Of a stretch of 64,000 nucleotides of DNA, positions 34,720-43,441 are shown piece after piece. Source of the DNA: Paenibacillus oralis (GTDB lineage Bacteria > Bacillota > Bacilli > Paenibacillales > Paenibacillaceae); contig NZ_RRCN01000001.1 in assembly GCF_003863965.1 (NCBI RefSeq), positions 4,670,304 through 4,734,303 on the forward strand. Direction: 5' to 3'. How positions within the stretch are numbered: position 1 is the first letter of the stretch; each line of letters starts with the position of its first letter. The position numbers were made by a program, and so were the translations under genes. The notes below the pieces were generated by a model. The model was not told where the DNA came from and did no database searches. It was given only the letters and a program-made list of their open reading frames with translations.

Positions 34720-36063
34720 ATGCGTTGGTTCGTTAAAAAAAGCAGTTTTGTAATCGCTTTAATTGTGCTGGCCGTCGGGATTGCCGCTTGCGGGAATGGC
34801 GGGAGCAACCCGGCATCGCCTAATAACGGGGGGAATGCATCCCCACCGGAGTCTTCCGCAACCGATGGAAATGCCGGCGCGGATGCGCCGGTGACGCTGA
34901 CGATCGCCTGGTGGGGTTCACAGGCCCGGCACGATGCTACGCTGAAGGCGCTCGACCAATACAAGGCGCTGCATCCGAATGTGACTTTCCAGACCCAGTT
35001 CTCCGGCTGGGATGGATACTATGATAAGCTTGCGGTACAGTATTCGGCCAAGAAAGCGCCGGATATTATCCAGATGGACGCCGCTTACGTCAATGACTAT
35101 GCAGGCAGGGGCCTGTTGGGCGATTTAAAGGAGCTCAACGTATCCGATATCGACCCGAAAACCGTGGACAGCAGCAAGGTGAACGACGTATTGTATGCCA
35201 TTCCGACCGGGGTTGCCGCGCTTGGCATGGTTTACGATAAAACCGTGGTGGAGAAGCTTGGACTTGAAGCGCCGGACTTCGGCTGGACTTGGGATGACTT
35301 CTTCGCCTTCGGCGAGGCGGCTAAAGCAAAGCTTGGAGACGATAAGTATGTGTTCGTTGATCAAAGCGCCGACCTGGTCGACTATACCGCCTACCAATAC
35401 AGCATGGGCAAAGGGTATATCTATGATGCGGACGGCAATCTCAGCATCGACAAGGACACCTGGATCAACTACATGACGAAAATGGGCGAGCTGCGGGATA
35501 AGGGCATCCTGACGCCTGCGGATATTACGACGACGGACAAAGAGCTTGATCCGCAGCAGGACAGCGTCATTAACGGCAATGCCGTCGCGCGCCATCTGTT
35601 CTCCAACCAGGTCGGCTCGATCGATGCGCTGAAGCCAGGCGCTTTTGGGTTCGCCTCCATGCCGTACGGCTCGGAAGCCGGCGGTTGGCTGAAGCCAAGC
35701 ATGTTTTGGAGCGTAAACGCCCAATCGCCGCATCAGGCGGAAGCGATCAAGTTCATCGACTGGTTCATCAACGATCAGGAGGCCGGCAAGACGCTTGGTT
35801 TGACGCGCGGTACGCCGGTCAGCAAGAAAGTGCTTGAGGCGTTGACTCCAACCTTTAGCGAAGCGGATCAAATTTCGACCGATTTCCTGAACAAAGTGAC
35901 GCCGGACGCACAGAAATTTATCAACGATCCGCAAGGCTGGGGCAATTTTAAAAATGACTACAAAACCATCGTCGAGGAGTTGCAGTATAAGCAATCCACG
36001 CCTGACAAAGCTTATGAGAAATTAATGAAGGTGGCGGAGGAGTACGCGGCTGAAGCGAAATAA
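34720..36063 (+). CDS. Sugar ABC transporter substrate-binding lipoprotein
   Basis: 447 residues with a signal peptide and the lipobox G-I-A-A-C, a Gly/Asn/Ser-rich linker and a family-1 solute-binding fold with W-W-G-S-Q-A-R-H near the start. AAAGGGGG precedes ATG 34720. No permease genes follow, so it is either an orphan or works with permeases elsewhere. The neighbour GH115 suggests glucuronylated xylan oligosaccharides as ligand. Confidence 0.9.
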   Translation: MRWFVKKSSFVIALIVLAVGIAACGNGGSNPASPNNGGNASPPESSATDGNAGADAPVTLTIAWWGSQARHDATLKALDQYKALHPNVTFQTQFSGWDGYYDKLAVQYSAKKAPDIIQMDAAYVNDYAGRGLLGDLKELNVSDIDPKTVDSSKVNDVLYAIPTGVAALGMVYDKTVVEKLGLEAPDFGWTWDDFFAFGEAAKAKLGDDKYVFVDQSADLVDYTAYQYSMGKGYIYDADGNLSIDKDTWINYMTKMGELRDKGILTPADITTTDKELDPQQDSVINGNAVARHLFSNQVGSIDALKPGAFGFASMPYGSEAGGWLKPSMFWSVNAQSPHQAEAIKFIDWFINDQEAGKTLGLTRGTPVSKKVLEALTPTFSEADQISTDFLNKVTPDAQKFINDPQGWGNFKNDYKTIVEELQYKQSTPDKAYEKLMKVAEEYAAEAK

Positions 36064-36075
36064 GCTCGAAAGTGA

Positions 36076-36101
36076 AACCGGTCGGCGTTCGCCGGCCGGT
36101 T
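36076..36101 (+). terminator. Hairpin between binding protein and GH115 genes
   Basis: AACCGGTCGGCG pairs with CGCCGGCCGGTT across two bases with one wobble pair. It has no T-run, so it is more likely an attenuating or RNA-stabilising hairpin than a full terminator. Confidence 0.6.
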
Positions 36102-36154
36102 CATTGAAATTTATGGCGGCTATACATCGAAGGGCGCCGGGAGAGGAAACAGAT

Positions 36155-38215
36155 ATGAATCCAGTTGCGAAATTGCAAATGAAAGGCGAGACGCCATATG
36201 ATCTGCGGTTGCCGCTAACACCGCCGATTGTACATGCCTGGCGTATGATTGCCAGAGATCATGAAGCGGTTTTTGGCCGGCCTCCGGCCTTGACGGCAGA
36301 CGCAGCTGTCGTCATACGATATGCTGGCGACGAGGACGGATGTCCGGAATGGCCCGAAGCTTTTTGCTTCCGGTTCGACACAGGCGGCGACGATCCAGTG
36401 TTGCATATTGTCGGCCGGGACGAATTGGGCGTTGTCTACGGCATGCTGCACTTCAGCCGTTGGATCCTGGGCGTTGATCCTTTCTGGTTTTGGGCGGAAC
36501 TGCCTCCGGTCAGACGCCAGGTTGTGAGCGTTCCCTGCGTAAACTATGACAGTTCGAAGCCCAGAGTACGTTACCGGGGATGGTTCGTCAACGATGAGGT
36601 ATGCTTGATCGGGTGGAAGGAAGCCTATCCGCCCGGGGAAGAGGTGTGGCTTCCGGTCTTTGAGGCGCTTCTCCGCTGTGGAGGCAACATGGTGATCCCG
36701 GGAACGGATTTGCCACGAACCGGCATTCATCACAAGCTGGCAGCCGAAATGGGACTGTGGATCACCCATCACCACGCGGAACCGCTTGGCGCCGAGATGT
36801 TCCTGCGGGCCTATCCGGGAAAACAGGCCAGTTATCAGGAGCACCCCGAGTTGTTTGAGCGTCTCTGGGAGGAAGCGATCCAGCGCCAGAAGGACGAGAA
36901 GATCGTCTGGGTGCTGTCTTTCCGCGGGCAAGGCGACAAGCCTTTCTGGGAGAACGATCCCCGATTTGATACGCCGGCGAAACGCGGGGAGTTGATCTCG
37001 CGCGTCGTCCGTAAACAATATGACATGATTGCCCGGCATGTGGAGAAGCCGATCTGCTGCATGGCGATGTACGGCGAAATTGCGGAGTTGTATAAGGAAG
37101 GCCACATTTGTGTTCCCGAGGGGGTCATCAAAGTTTGGGCCGACAACGGTTACGGCAAAATGGTCTCCCGGCGCCATGGCAATCTGAACTTGCGGATCCC
37201 GGCGCTGCCCGCTCCGGAAGACGGTGGAGCAAACGGCGTGTATTATCATGTCACGTTCCATGATCTTCAAGCCTCCAATCATCTGACCATGTTCCCTTCC
37301 TCGGCGGAATTGATCGCGGAAGAGTTGGAGCGGGCCTTTTCCGCCGGTGCGGGCGAGTATTTGCTGGTCAATTCGGGAAATCTGTTGCAGCATCTCCGGC
37401 CGCTTGATCTGGTTTCGGAACTTTGGATGTACGGCAAGGCTGATGCCGGGGAGCAACTGTGCCGTTTTACGGAGCGAATGTATACCTCCTATCAGGCGGA
37501 CATTGCGCGCTTATACCTGGAATATGCCGAACGCACGATTCCTTACGGACCTAACCCGGACGACCGGGCCGGCGAGGAGTTTTACCATCACCCGACCAGA
37601 CAAATCATGGGGCACTGGCTGCGCGGGAAGAAGGTTTGTAATGAAAGTCTGATCTGGGCAGCCGGCGGCGGTTCTTTTTCGGAGCAGGTCCGCTGGTTCC
37701 GGGACAAGGCGGAGCAAGCCGCTTCGGGCTGGGAGGAACTTAAGCAGCGGTGTTTACGGCTTCTTCAAGTCCTGCCGGCCGCAGAGGCCAAGCGGCTCCG
37801 CCATCAATTGCTGGTGCAGATCGAACTGCATCGGAGCGGCTGTCTGGGACTTGCCGCCATATGCAAAGCTTATGCGACATTTGACGCGGGAAACTATCCG
37901 CTGAGCTTCGTGCAAGCTTCCGAAGCGGTATGGCATTACCGTGAAAGCGAACGTGCCCTAAGGGAAGCGGAGGAGAGGCAGTGGGAACATTTTTACCGCG
38001 CGGATTGGCTGACCAATGTCGCCAATACGCTCGATCAAGCCGAAACTGTACGTAAATTTGTGCGTATCCAGGGGGACAGTCCGGATATGTTCCTATGGTA
38101 TAAGGAGTTTTTGATGCCCGAAACCGAAAAGCATATTTATCTTGAAAATACGCACCGTAACCCTTTGCCTGATGATGAATTGGCCAAACGAATGAAAGAT
38201 TTGCTGGCAGAGTAA
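36155..38215 (+). CDS. GH115-family glycoside hydrolase (xylan alpha-1,2-glucuronidase-like)
   Basis: About 686 residues from ATG 36155 (AGAGGAAA just upstream). Features of GH115 include an N-terminal alpha/beta region with V-G-R-D-E-L-G-V-V-Y-G and R-Y-R-G-W-F-V-N-D-E-V at the start of the barrel, then H-H-A-E-P-L-G and the N-G-V-Y-Y-H-V-T-F-H-D region. There is no signal peptide, so it would act inside the cell. It is shorter than many GH115 enzymes, which often have an extra C-terminal domain. It would release 4-O-methyl-glucuronic acid from xylo-oligosaccharides. Confidence 0.82.
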   Translation: MNPVAKLQMKGETPYDLRLPLTPPIVHAWRMIARDHEAVFGRPPALTADAAVVIRYAGDEDGCPEWPEAFCFRFDTGGDDPVLHIVGRDELGVVYGMLHFSRWILGVDPFWFWAELPPVRRQVVSVPCVNYDSSKPRVRYRGWFVNDEVCLIGWKEAYPPGEEVWLPVFEALLRCGGNMVIPGTDLPRTGIHHKLAAEMGLWITHHHAEPLGAEMFLRAYPGKQASYQEHPELFERLWEEAIQRQKDEKIVWVLSFRGQGDKPFWENDPRFDTPAKRGELISRVVRKQYDMIARHVEKPICCMAMYGEIAELYKEGHICVPEGVIKVWADNGYGKMVSRRHGNLNLRIPALPAPEDGGANGVYYHVTFHDLQASNHLTMFPSSAELIAEELERAFSAGAGEYLLVNSGNLLQHLRPLDLVSELWMYGKADAGEQLCRFTERMYTSYQADIARLYLEYAERTIPYGPNPDDRAGEEFYHHPTRQIMGHWLRGKKVCNESLIWAAGGGSFSEQVRWFRDKAEQAASGWEELKQRCLRLLQVLPAAEAKRLRHQLLVQIELHRSGCLGLAAICKAYATFDAGNYPLSFVQASEAVWHYRESERALREAEERQWEHFYRADWLTNVANTLDQAETVRKFVRIQGDSPDMFLWYKEFLMPETEKHIYLENTHRNPLPDDELAKRMKDLLAE

Positions 38216-38270
38216 ATATCTGATCGTAATATAATTTATGAATTATAATGCCATATGCAAGGCCGTAAGC

Positions 38271-38304
38271 TTGGGGACGGATTAAGGACGAATTTCGTCC
38301 CCAA
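38271..38304. repeat. Inverted repeat after GH115
   Basis: TTGGGGACG (38271-38279) and CGTCCCCAA (38296-38304) form a 9-bp stem with no T-run. It marks the start of the 220-base gap before the YeiH gene. A 32-codon frame at 38368-38466 in this gap has no ribosome site and overlaps the yeiH end, so I do not call it. Confidence 0.5.
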
Positions 38305-38438
38305 CTATCCTATACCATCCGATCAGGTCCAAATATGTATGGTAAAAACGGAGGCTGCTCATCTGCACGATGGCGGTTTACGGTATCTCAGAAATCAAAG
38401 TAGACGTTATAAACATTCAAGGAAAATTGCAACAATTT

Positions 38439-39485
38439 TTAAGCAATAAAAAACGTAACAACCGATAACACAATAGAGGTGATTAACATCGCTATGAACG
38501 GTCTAAAAGCTTTTGCTCGGAGGTCGCGCAGACTTACATTCAATCCAAGCCCGACCATGGCGGATGTGAGAATAAAGGTCGTCAGATCGGAAACTCCGTT
38601 CATAATACCCTGGGAAATAGGAATCGAATGGCCTAAACAGTAACTGCCAAACAGGCTCATTAAAATAAAACCGATAAGAAACCACGGAAATTCAATTTTC
38701 GTATCGCTGGTGTTTCCGGATTTTTTACGCTTCATCCAAAATATCAAAATAAAGCACAAAGGAACTAACAACAGTACTCGGCCTAATTTTGCCAGCAGGG
38801 CAATCGCCAGTGCATCCTGCCCAGCTGGGGCCCCCGCCAGCGCGACATGCGCAATTTCATGAAGGCTGATCCCACTCCAAATTCCATAATGGATATCTGA
38901 AATAGGCAATATAGGTCGAATAAGGGTATAAACAACTGAAAAAACGGTTCCTACTAATGCGATAATGCCAACTCCAATGGCAGTGTCTTCGTCATCAGCT
39001 TTCAATATCGGCGATACCGAGGCAATAGCTGCAGCACCGCAGACACCAGTTCCTACTCCAAGAAGCAATGATAATGATGGCTCTGCTTTCAGAATTTTCC
39101 CCAGCCAAACGGTTGCCAGTATCGCAAATCCGATGACTGCCATATCACGGATAAGCAGATCCAGCCCTTGGTGAAGAACCGTATCTATGTTTAATTTGAG
39201 ACCATATAATATAATCGCAAAACGTAAAAAACGCTTGGATGAAAATTGAATCCCTGATCGTAATGCCTCCGGATAACCGAAAAATTGACGGTAAATCACC
39301 GCGATCACAATCGCACAGGCCAGTGGGCCAACATGATCGAACCCGGGAACCTTTGATAAAGCAAATCCAATTGCGGCAATAACTACGGTAAAGGCAATAC
39401 CTGAAAATAACAACCCTACGGAAGCTTTCCTTTTTGGCTTAGGAAGCTTCTCCTCCTTTAAGATCTTTGCACGATGGTTTCCCAT
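38439..39485 (-). CDS. YeiH-family (UPF0324) putative sulfate exporter
   Basis: 348 residues with about ten membrane segments, including the family-typical G-x-G-x-C-G-A-A-A-I-A-S-V-S-P and H-E-I-A-H-V-A-L-A-G-A. The GGGGTGAT ribosome site precedes ATG 39485. It is divergent from a LysR gene, a pairing often seen when the LysR senses a sulfur compound. This is the complete copy B; the 5' half of a second copy is at 26789-27194. The cargo of the family is not firmly known (sulfate, sulfite or a sulfonate are suggested). Confidence 0.85.
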   Translation of the reverse strand: MGNHRAKILKEEKLPKPKRKASVGLLFSGIAFTVVIAAIGFALSKVPGFDHVGPLACAIVIAVIYRQFFGYPEALRSGIQFSSKRFLRFAIILYGLKLNIDTVLHQGLDLLIRDMAVIGFAILATVWLGKILKAEPSLSLLLGVGTGVCGAAAIASVSPILKADDEDTAIGVGIIALVGTVFSVVYTLIRPILPISDIHYGIWSGISLHEIAHVALAGAPAGQDALAIALLAKLGRVLLLVPLCFILIFWMKRKKSGNTSDTKIEFPWFLIGFILMSLFGSYCLGHSIPISQGIMNGVSDLTTFILTSAMVGLGLNVSLRDLRAKAFRPFIAMLITSIVLSVVTFFIA

Positions 39486-39602
39486 ATCATCACCCCAAAT
39501 TAATTTCGCACATCCAGTGTACCTCTGTGTTATCTATAAGGAAAATAATGATATATAATATTGATGATAAGTGAAATTGTATGGATTAAGAAACTAAAAT
39601 GA

Positions 39603-40499
39603 GTGGAAGTGTCCAATGTGGATCAATATTTGGAAGTATTTATGAAGGTCGTGGAAAAAGAGAATTTCACGAAAGCCGCAGAGGAACTGCATATGACACA
39701 ACCAGCCGTCAGCCAACATATTAGAACATTGGAGCGGTTGTTAGGGACTCGATTATTGGAGCGGAACAATAAACACGTGCGAATGAATAAAGCCGGGGAG
39801 ATTGTCTACCATCATGCAAAAGAAATCCTTGCACTCTATACAAGAATGCAGTATTTAGTGGATGATTTGGCGGGCAATGCCAGCGGCCCGATTGCCATTG
39901 GCGCGAGCTATACATTCGGTGAATATATTTTGCCGCATATTATCGCCAAGCTGAAAAAAGACTACCCGCTTATCAGGCCATCCATCATCATTCACAATAC
40001 GAAAGAAATCATCGACATGGTGAATTCATATCAATTGGATATTGGGATTATTGAGGGTTCTTTCAACGATCATCAATTACACTCAGAAATCGTTTCGGAG
40101 GATCATATGGTTATAGTTGCTTCGCCGTCGCATCCTTTATTAAAAAAGGACGGTGAATTGTACCTTTCAGCTTTAACGGATGAAACATGGATTCTTCGGG
40201 AGGAGGGCTCCGGTACCAGACAGGCGGCAGATCATTTCTTTGAAATGCATAACTTTATTCCAAAAACGATCATGGAATTCGGAAGTACACAGGTGATCAA
40301 GGAGTCCGTTGAGGCCGGATTGGGGATCAGCCTGCTGTCGGGGTGGACAATTGTTAAGGAGCTGAAGAACGGTTACATCGGAATGATCAAAGTAGAGGGG
40401 CTTCCTTTTAAACGGGAGTTTACCATCGTCACGAGGTCGGTATACTTGACCAAAGCTTTGAGTACTTTTATTGAAACGCTTAAAGAATATCTGAAGTAG
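39603..40499 (+). CDS. LysR-family regulator divergent from yeiH (CysL/YeiE-like)
   Basis: 298 residues from GTG 39603; GTG 39618 is an alternative, and neither has a strong site. The HTH reads F-T-K-A-A-E-E-L-H-M-T-Q-P-A-V-S-Q-H-I-R-T-L-E, and the effector domain has G-A-S-Y-T-F-G-E-Y and G-S-T-Q-V-I-K-E-S-V-E-A-G-L-G-I-S. It is expected to activate yeiH, and perhaps the TusA gene just after it, in response to a sulfur metabolite. The shared region holds ATAAGGAAAATAATGATATATAAT-like sequence conserved in copy A. Confidence 0.88.
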   Translation: MEVSNVDQYLEVFMKVVEKENFTKAAEELHMTQPAVSQHIRTLERLLGTRLLERNNKHVRMNKAGEIVYHHAKEILALYTRMQYLVDDLAGNASGPIAIGASYTFGEYILPHIIAKLKKDYPLIRPSIIIHNTKEIIDMVNSYQLDIGIIEGSFNDHQLHSEIVSEDHMVIVASPSHPLLKKDGELYLSALTDETWILREEGSGTRQAADHFFEMHNFIPKTIMEFGSTQVIKESVEAGLGISLLSGWTIVKELKNGYIGMIKVEGLPFKREFTIVTRSVYLTKALSTFIETLKEYLK

Positions 40500-40565
40500 T
40501 TTTATTTATGAAGGTTGAGCTATACTGGACTTATCAAGGAGCTTAGATAAGGAGAGAGTCCAAAT

Positions 40566-40781
40566 ATGATCGAAATTGATTGTATGGGGGAAGTTTGTCC
40601 GGTGCCGGTATTGATGCTTAAGAAGCATCATCAAGCGATTTGCCGCGGCGAAAAGGTGCTGCTGCTTACAGACCATAGCTGTGCGAGAAAATCGATCACG
40701 GAATACTGCAAGCAAACCCGTCTGCGTTGCTCGGCTCAAGAAGTGATGAATGGCGTTTGGGAGATTAGCATTGAGTCTTGA
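40566..40781 (+). CDS. TusA/SirA-family sulfur-carrier protein
   Basis: 71 residues with the hallmark C-P-x-P motif (C11 in V-C-P-V-P) and another cysteine at C6. Such proteins carry sulfane sulfur as a cysteine persulfide. AAGGAGAGAG precedes the ATG. It lies after the LysR gene and before a second, oppositely directed LysR gene; a related TusA sits between the two YeeE halves at 42611. Confidence 0.88.
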   Translation: MIEIDCMGEVCPVPVLMLKKHHQAICRGEKVLLLTDHSCARKSITEYCKQTRLRCSAQEVMNGVWEISIES

Positions 40782-40792
40782 GCTATGGGATC

Positions 40793-41680
40793 TCAGCATA
40801 ACGTATCAATCAAGGTCTGTTCAATATACTGAACAAGCTGCTTGGTATCGCGCTTACATTTTTGATGATGCTTCTTCACGATATAAACGTCATTGCAAAC
40901 ATGGAGATTACGAATATGGATTGGTTTGAGCTGTTTGTGGTACAGCTCTTTTTTGATGGACATATAGGGCAAAAATGCGGCGCCATGCCCTTTGATCGCA
41001 GCCAGCTTCACGGCCTCAATGGAGTCAAGGCTATAAACAATGTTAAGTTTCACATTTTCTGTCAAAGTGTTTGCTAATGATCTTTGAACACAGATAAGCT
41101 GGGGTGACCCAATCAGGGAGTACCGGGACAGCTCTTCCAATTGAATTTCATGGGGCGCAGGTTTGGAACTGCTGGAGACGAGCATGACTTGGTCGGAAAA
41201 CACCTTATACGAGATGATCTCTGACTTGGAAGATGGACCGGAGATAAAGCCAATGTCGCCTTCTTCAAGTAAAATGTGCTCCTCGATGTCCGGGCTGAGC
41301 GCTTCGTTTAATGAAATATTGCAATAGGGAAAGTGCTTCTTCACTTCAAATAAAGTGCAGGGCAGCGCATAGCTGCAAACTTCAGGAATCGCGTAAATCG
41401 ATAGATGTTGAACTTGAGCAGGATTGATTTGTTCGATTTCAGTGAGCATATCCTCATAGAGTTTGCAAATTTGCGCTGCGTATTTCTGGGCAATTTCTCC
41501 AGTCTCCGTGAGCCTCGCTCCTTTGTTGCTTCTTTGTAGCAGCTCGGTGCCCAGTGACGTTTCCCAGGATTTTAGTTGTTGGCTAAGCGCGGACTGCGTG
41601 ATATGCGCTTTCTGCGCTGCTTTGGAAATGCTATTGAGCTTGGCAATATCAAGAAATAATTTAAGCGTTTCCAGATTCAT
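40793..41680 (-). CDS. LysR-family regulator of the YeeE/TusA operon
   Basis: 295 residues with HTH I-S-K-A-A-Q-K-A-H-I-T-Q-S-A-L-S-Q-Q-L-K and a standard effector domain. AAGGAG precedes the ATG. It is divergent from the YeeE-TusA-YeeE-reductase operon across 172 bases that contain TATAAT at 41794-41799 without a good -35, consistent with LysR-dependent activation. It differs clearly from the LysR at 39603. Confidence 0.88.
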   Translation of the reverse strand: MNLETLKLFLDIAKLNSISKAAQKAHITQSALSQQLKSWETSLGTELLQRSNKGARLTETGEIAQKYAAQICKLYEDMLTEIEQINPAQVQHLSIYAIPEVCSYALPCTLFEVKKHFPYCNISLNEALSPDIEEHILLEEGDIGFISGPSSKSEIISYKVFSDQVMLVSSSSKPAPHEIQLEELSRYSLIGSPQLICVQRSLANTLTENVKLNIVYSLDSIEAVKLAAIKGHGAAFLPYMSIKKELYHKQLKPIHIRNLHVCNDVYIVKKHHQKCKRDTKQLVQYIEQTLIDTLC

Positions 41681-41852
41681 TGAGATGCTCCTTCTTTGTC
41701 AAGCTTTGACCACTGTTTATCATAACCTGCCTATAAACAAATCGTTATTAGAAAAACTTATGCAGCATCGAAAATACAGATAACTACAGGCTTTATAATC
41801 ATGTTACTATTTTCACATAGTTAGTCAACTTCAAAGTTGGAGGTGTTGATGT

Positions 41853-42542
41853 ATGGAACAACAAGCCAGTCCTGCGGTAAAATCCACCCGCACCCGGGCG
41901 CCGAGAAAACCCAAGAAGAGTCAGCTGCCGATTGCTCTACTGGCTACGGCTCTCGTCATTGGATTTGGTTTCTATTTGAGTCAGTACAATGACAAGATGG
42001 TAGTCTATTTGCTGTTCGGGCTTGCATTTGGCGTAGTGTTGCAAAGAGCGCGGTTTTGCTTCACGGCTTCGATGCGGGATCCGTGGATCACGGGGAGCAC
42101 ATCTGTGACGAGAGCGGTATTAATTGCTTGCTCTCTTGCAACCATCGGCTTCACGGCGATTAAATATTCCGCCTTTGCAGCAGGAAACCCGATTCCAGGC
42201 ATGGATAACGTCGGGCAGATCAGTTTGGCTTTGATTATCGGCGCCGTTATTTTCGGAATCGGGATGGTCATTGCCGGCGGCTGCGCTTCAGGTACGCTGA
42301 TGAGGGTCGGGGAAGGTTTTACGATGCAGATGCTCTCTCTGGTATTCTTTGTCATCGGCTCGCTGTGGGGAGCGCATGATATGGGCTGGTGGCGGACAGC
42401 GGTGATCAAGGATGCGCCGGCGGTGTTTTTGCCTGATGTGTTTGGTTGGTTGGGAGCCTTGCTGGTTCAGTTTTTAATCATTGTGCTGCTTTATATAGCT
42501 TCTGTCAAATGGCAGCAGAAAAAAATGGGCAGCGGGGAATAA
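41853..42542 (+). CDS. YeeE/YedE-family membrane protein, half 1
   Basis: 229 residues: a basic N-terminus then about five membrane segments. Conserved cysteines lie in R-A-R-F-C-F-T-A (C69) and A-G-G-C-A-S-G-T (C144), the thiosulfate-relay type motifs known from YeeE/TsuA. Full-length YeeE is about 350 residues with two such halves; here the second half is a separate gene at 42875, with TusA between. Predicted to move thiosulfate, or possibly a selenium species, into the cell and hand sulfur to TusA. Confidence 0.85.
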   Translation: MEQQASPAVKSTRTRAPRKPKKSQLPIALLATALVIGFGFYLSQYNDKMVVYLLFGLAFGVVLQRARFCFTASMRDPWITGSTSVTRAVLIACSLATIGFTAIKYSAFAAGNPIPGMDNVGQISLALIIGAVIFGIGMVIAGGCASGTLMRVGEGFTMQMLSLVFFVIGSLWGAHDMGWWRTAVIKDAPAVFLPDVFGWLGALLVQFLIIVLLYIASVKWQQKKMGSGE

Positions 42543-42610
42543 GAGTGTCCGTTTGCTTTGAAAGAAAAGTGAAATTATTCACAAAATACTAAGTTAAGGT
42601 GGTTGTGAAA

Positions 42611-42838
42611 ATGGCAGAATTTACGTTGGATTGTATGGGTGAGGCTTGTCCGGTGCCGTTGATGAGAACGGAAAAGAAGATGGAGGAGCTTAAGGTAGGC
42701 GACGTGCTGGTCGTATCGATTGACCATAGCTGTGCGATGAAGAATGTTCCGGAATGGGCGAGAAAGCAAGGACACAACGTGGAAATTGAAGAGATCGATG
42801 ACGGCGAGTGGGAGATTGTGATCGAGAAGACGAAATAG
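42611..42838 (+). CDS. TusA-family sulfur carrier between YeeE halves
   Basis: 75 residues from ATG 42611 (AAGGTGG 9 bases upstream). The motif E-A-C-P-V-P-L gives C13, and C8 precedes it; I-D-H-S-C-A adds a third cysteine also seen in the TusA at 40566. It lies between the two transporter halves, like the TsuA-TsuB (YeeE-YeeD) partnership in thiosulfate uptake. Confidence 0.88.
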   Translation: MAEFTLDCMGEACPVPLMRTEKKMEELKVGDVLVVSIDHSCAMKNVPEWARKQGHNVEIEEIDDGEWEIVIEKTK

Positions 42839-42874
42839 CGTTGTCGGTACGATGAAAATGGGGGGAATTAAACG

Positions 42875-43423
42875 GTGAACGCATTCTGGTTGAAAATATC
42901 CTCTAACCGTTTTTACAAGCAATTGTTAAAAGAACCGCTAACCTACGTGACCGGAGCCGTGCTGCTTGCCGTATTGGCGATCGCTCATCTGGCTGTGTTC
43001 TCGAAGGGCTGGGGAGTAACGAGCACCTTTGCGGACTGGGGCGCCTGGGTGTATCAACTCGTCGGGGGCAATGTGGACAATTGGGCGTATTTCAGCTCGG
43101 AGAAGTCGCAAAAGACACTGGCGGCCGGCTTTTTGAACGATGGCGGATCGATTCGCAATCTGGGCATTATTCTGGGGGCATTGCTGGCTACGCTGTTTGC
43201 TTCGGAATTCAAGCTGAAGAAGATTCGTTCGGGGAAGCAAGTGATTGCGGCCATGCTTGGCGGCTTGCTGATGGGTTACGGAGCAAGACTTGCTAACGGC
43301 TGTAATATCGGGGCATTATTTACCTCGATTTCTTCGCTGTCGCTCTCCGGCTGGATCTTCTGGTTGTTCTTGATGGTAGGAGCTTTTATCGGCAGTAAAT
43401 TGTTGGCTAAGTTTTTCATGTAG
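42875..43423 (+). CDS. YeeE/YedE-family membrane protein, half 2
   Basis: 182 residues from GTG 42875 with about four to five membrane segments and G-Y-G-A-R-L-A-N-G-C-N-I-G-A (C143), the signature cysteine loop of YeeE/YedE. A GGGGG site precedes it. Together with the 41853 product it would make one YeeE-like unit. It stops 18 bases before the reductase gene. Confidence 0.85.
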   Translation: MNAFWLKISSNRFYKQLLKEPLTYVTGAVLLAVLAIAHLAVFSKGWGVTSTFADWGAWVYQLVGGNVDNWAYFSSEKSQKTLAAGFLNDGGSIRNLGIILGALLATLFASEFKLKKIRSGKQVIAAMLGGLLMGYGARLANGCNIGALFTSISSLSLSGWIFWLFLMVGAFIGSKLLAKFFM

Positions 43424-43441
43424 AGGGTGGGGATCGAGCAA

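Noticed and set aside
36215..37456. 413-codon open frame on the minus strand
   Set aside because: Antisense to the GH115 gene; long because the region is GC-rich. No domain signal.
40566..42838. Selenoprotein versions of the TusA or YeeE genes
   Set aside because: All motif positions are encoded as Cys codons; no in-frame TGA extends any of these genes.
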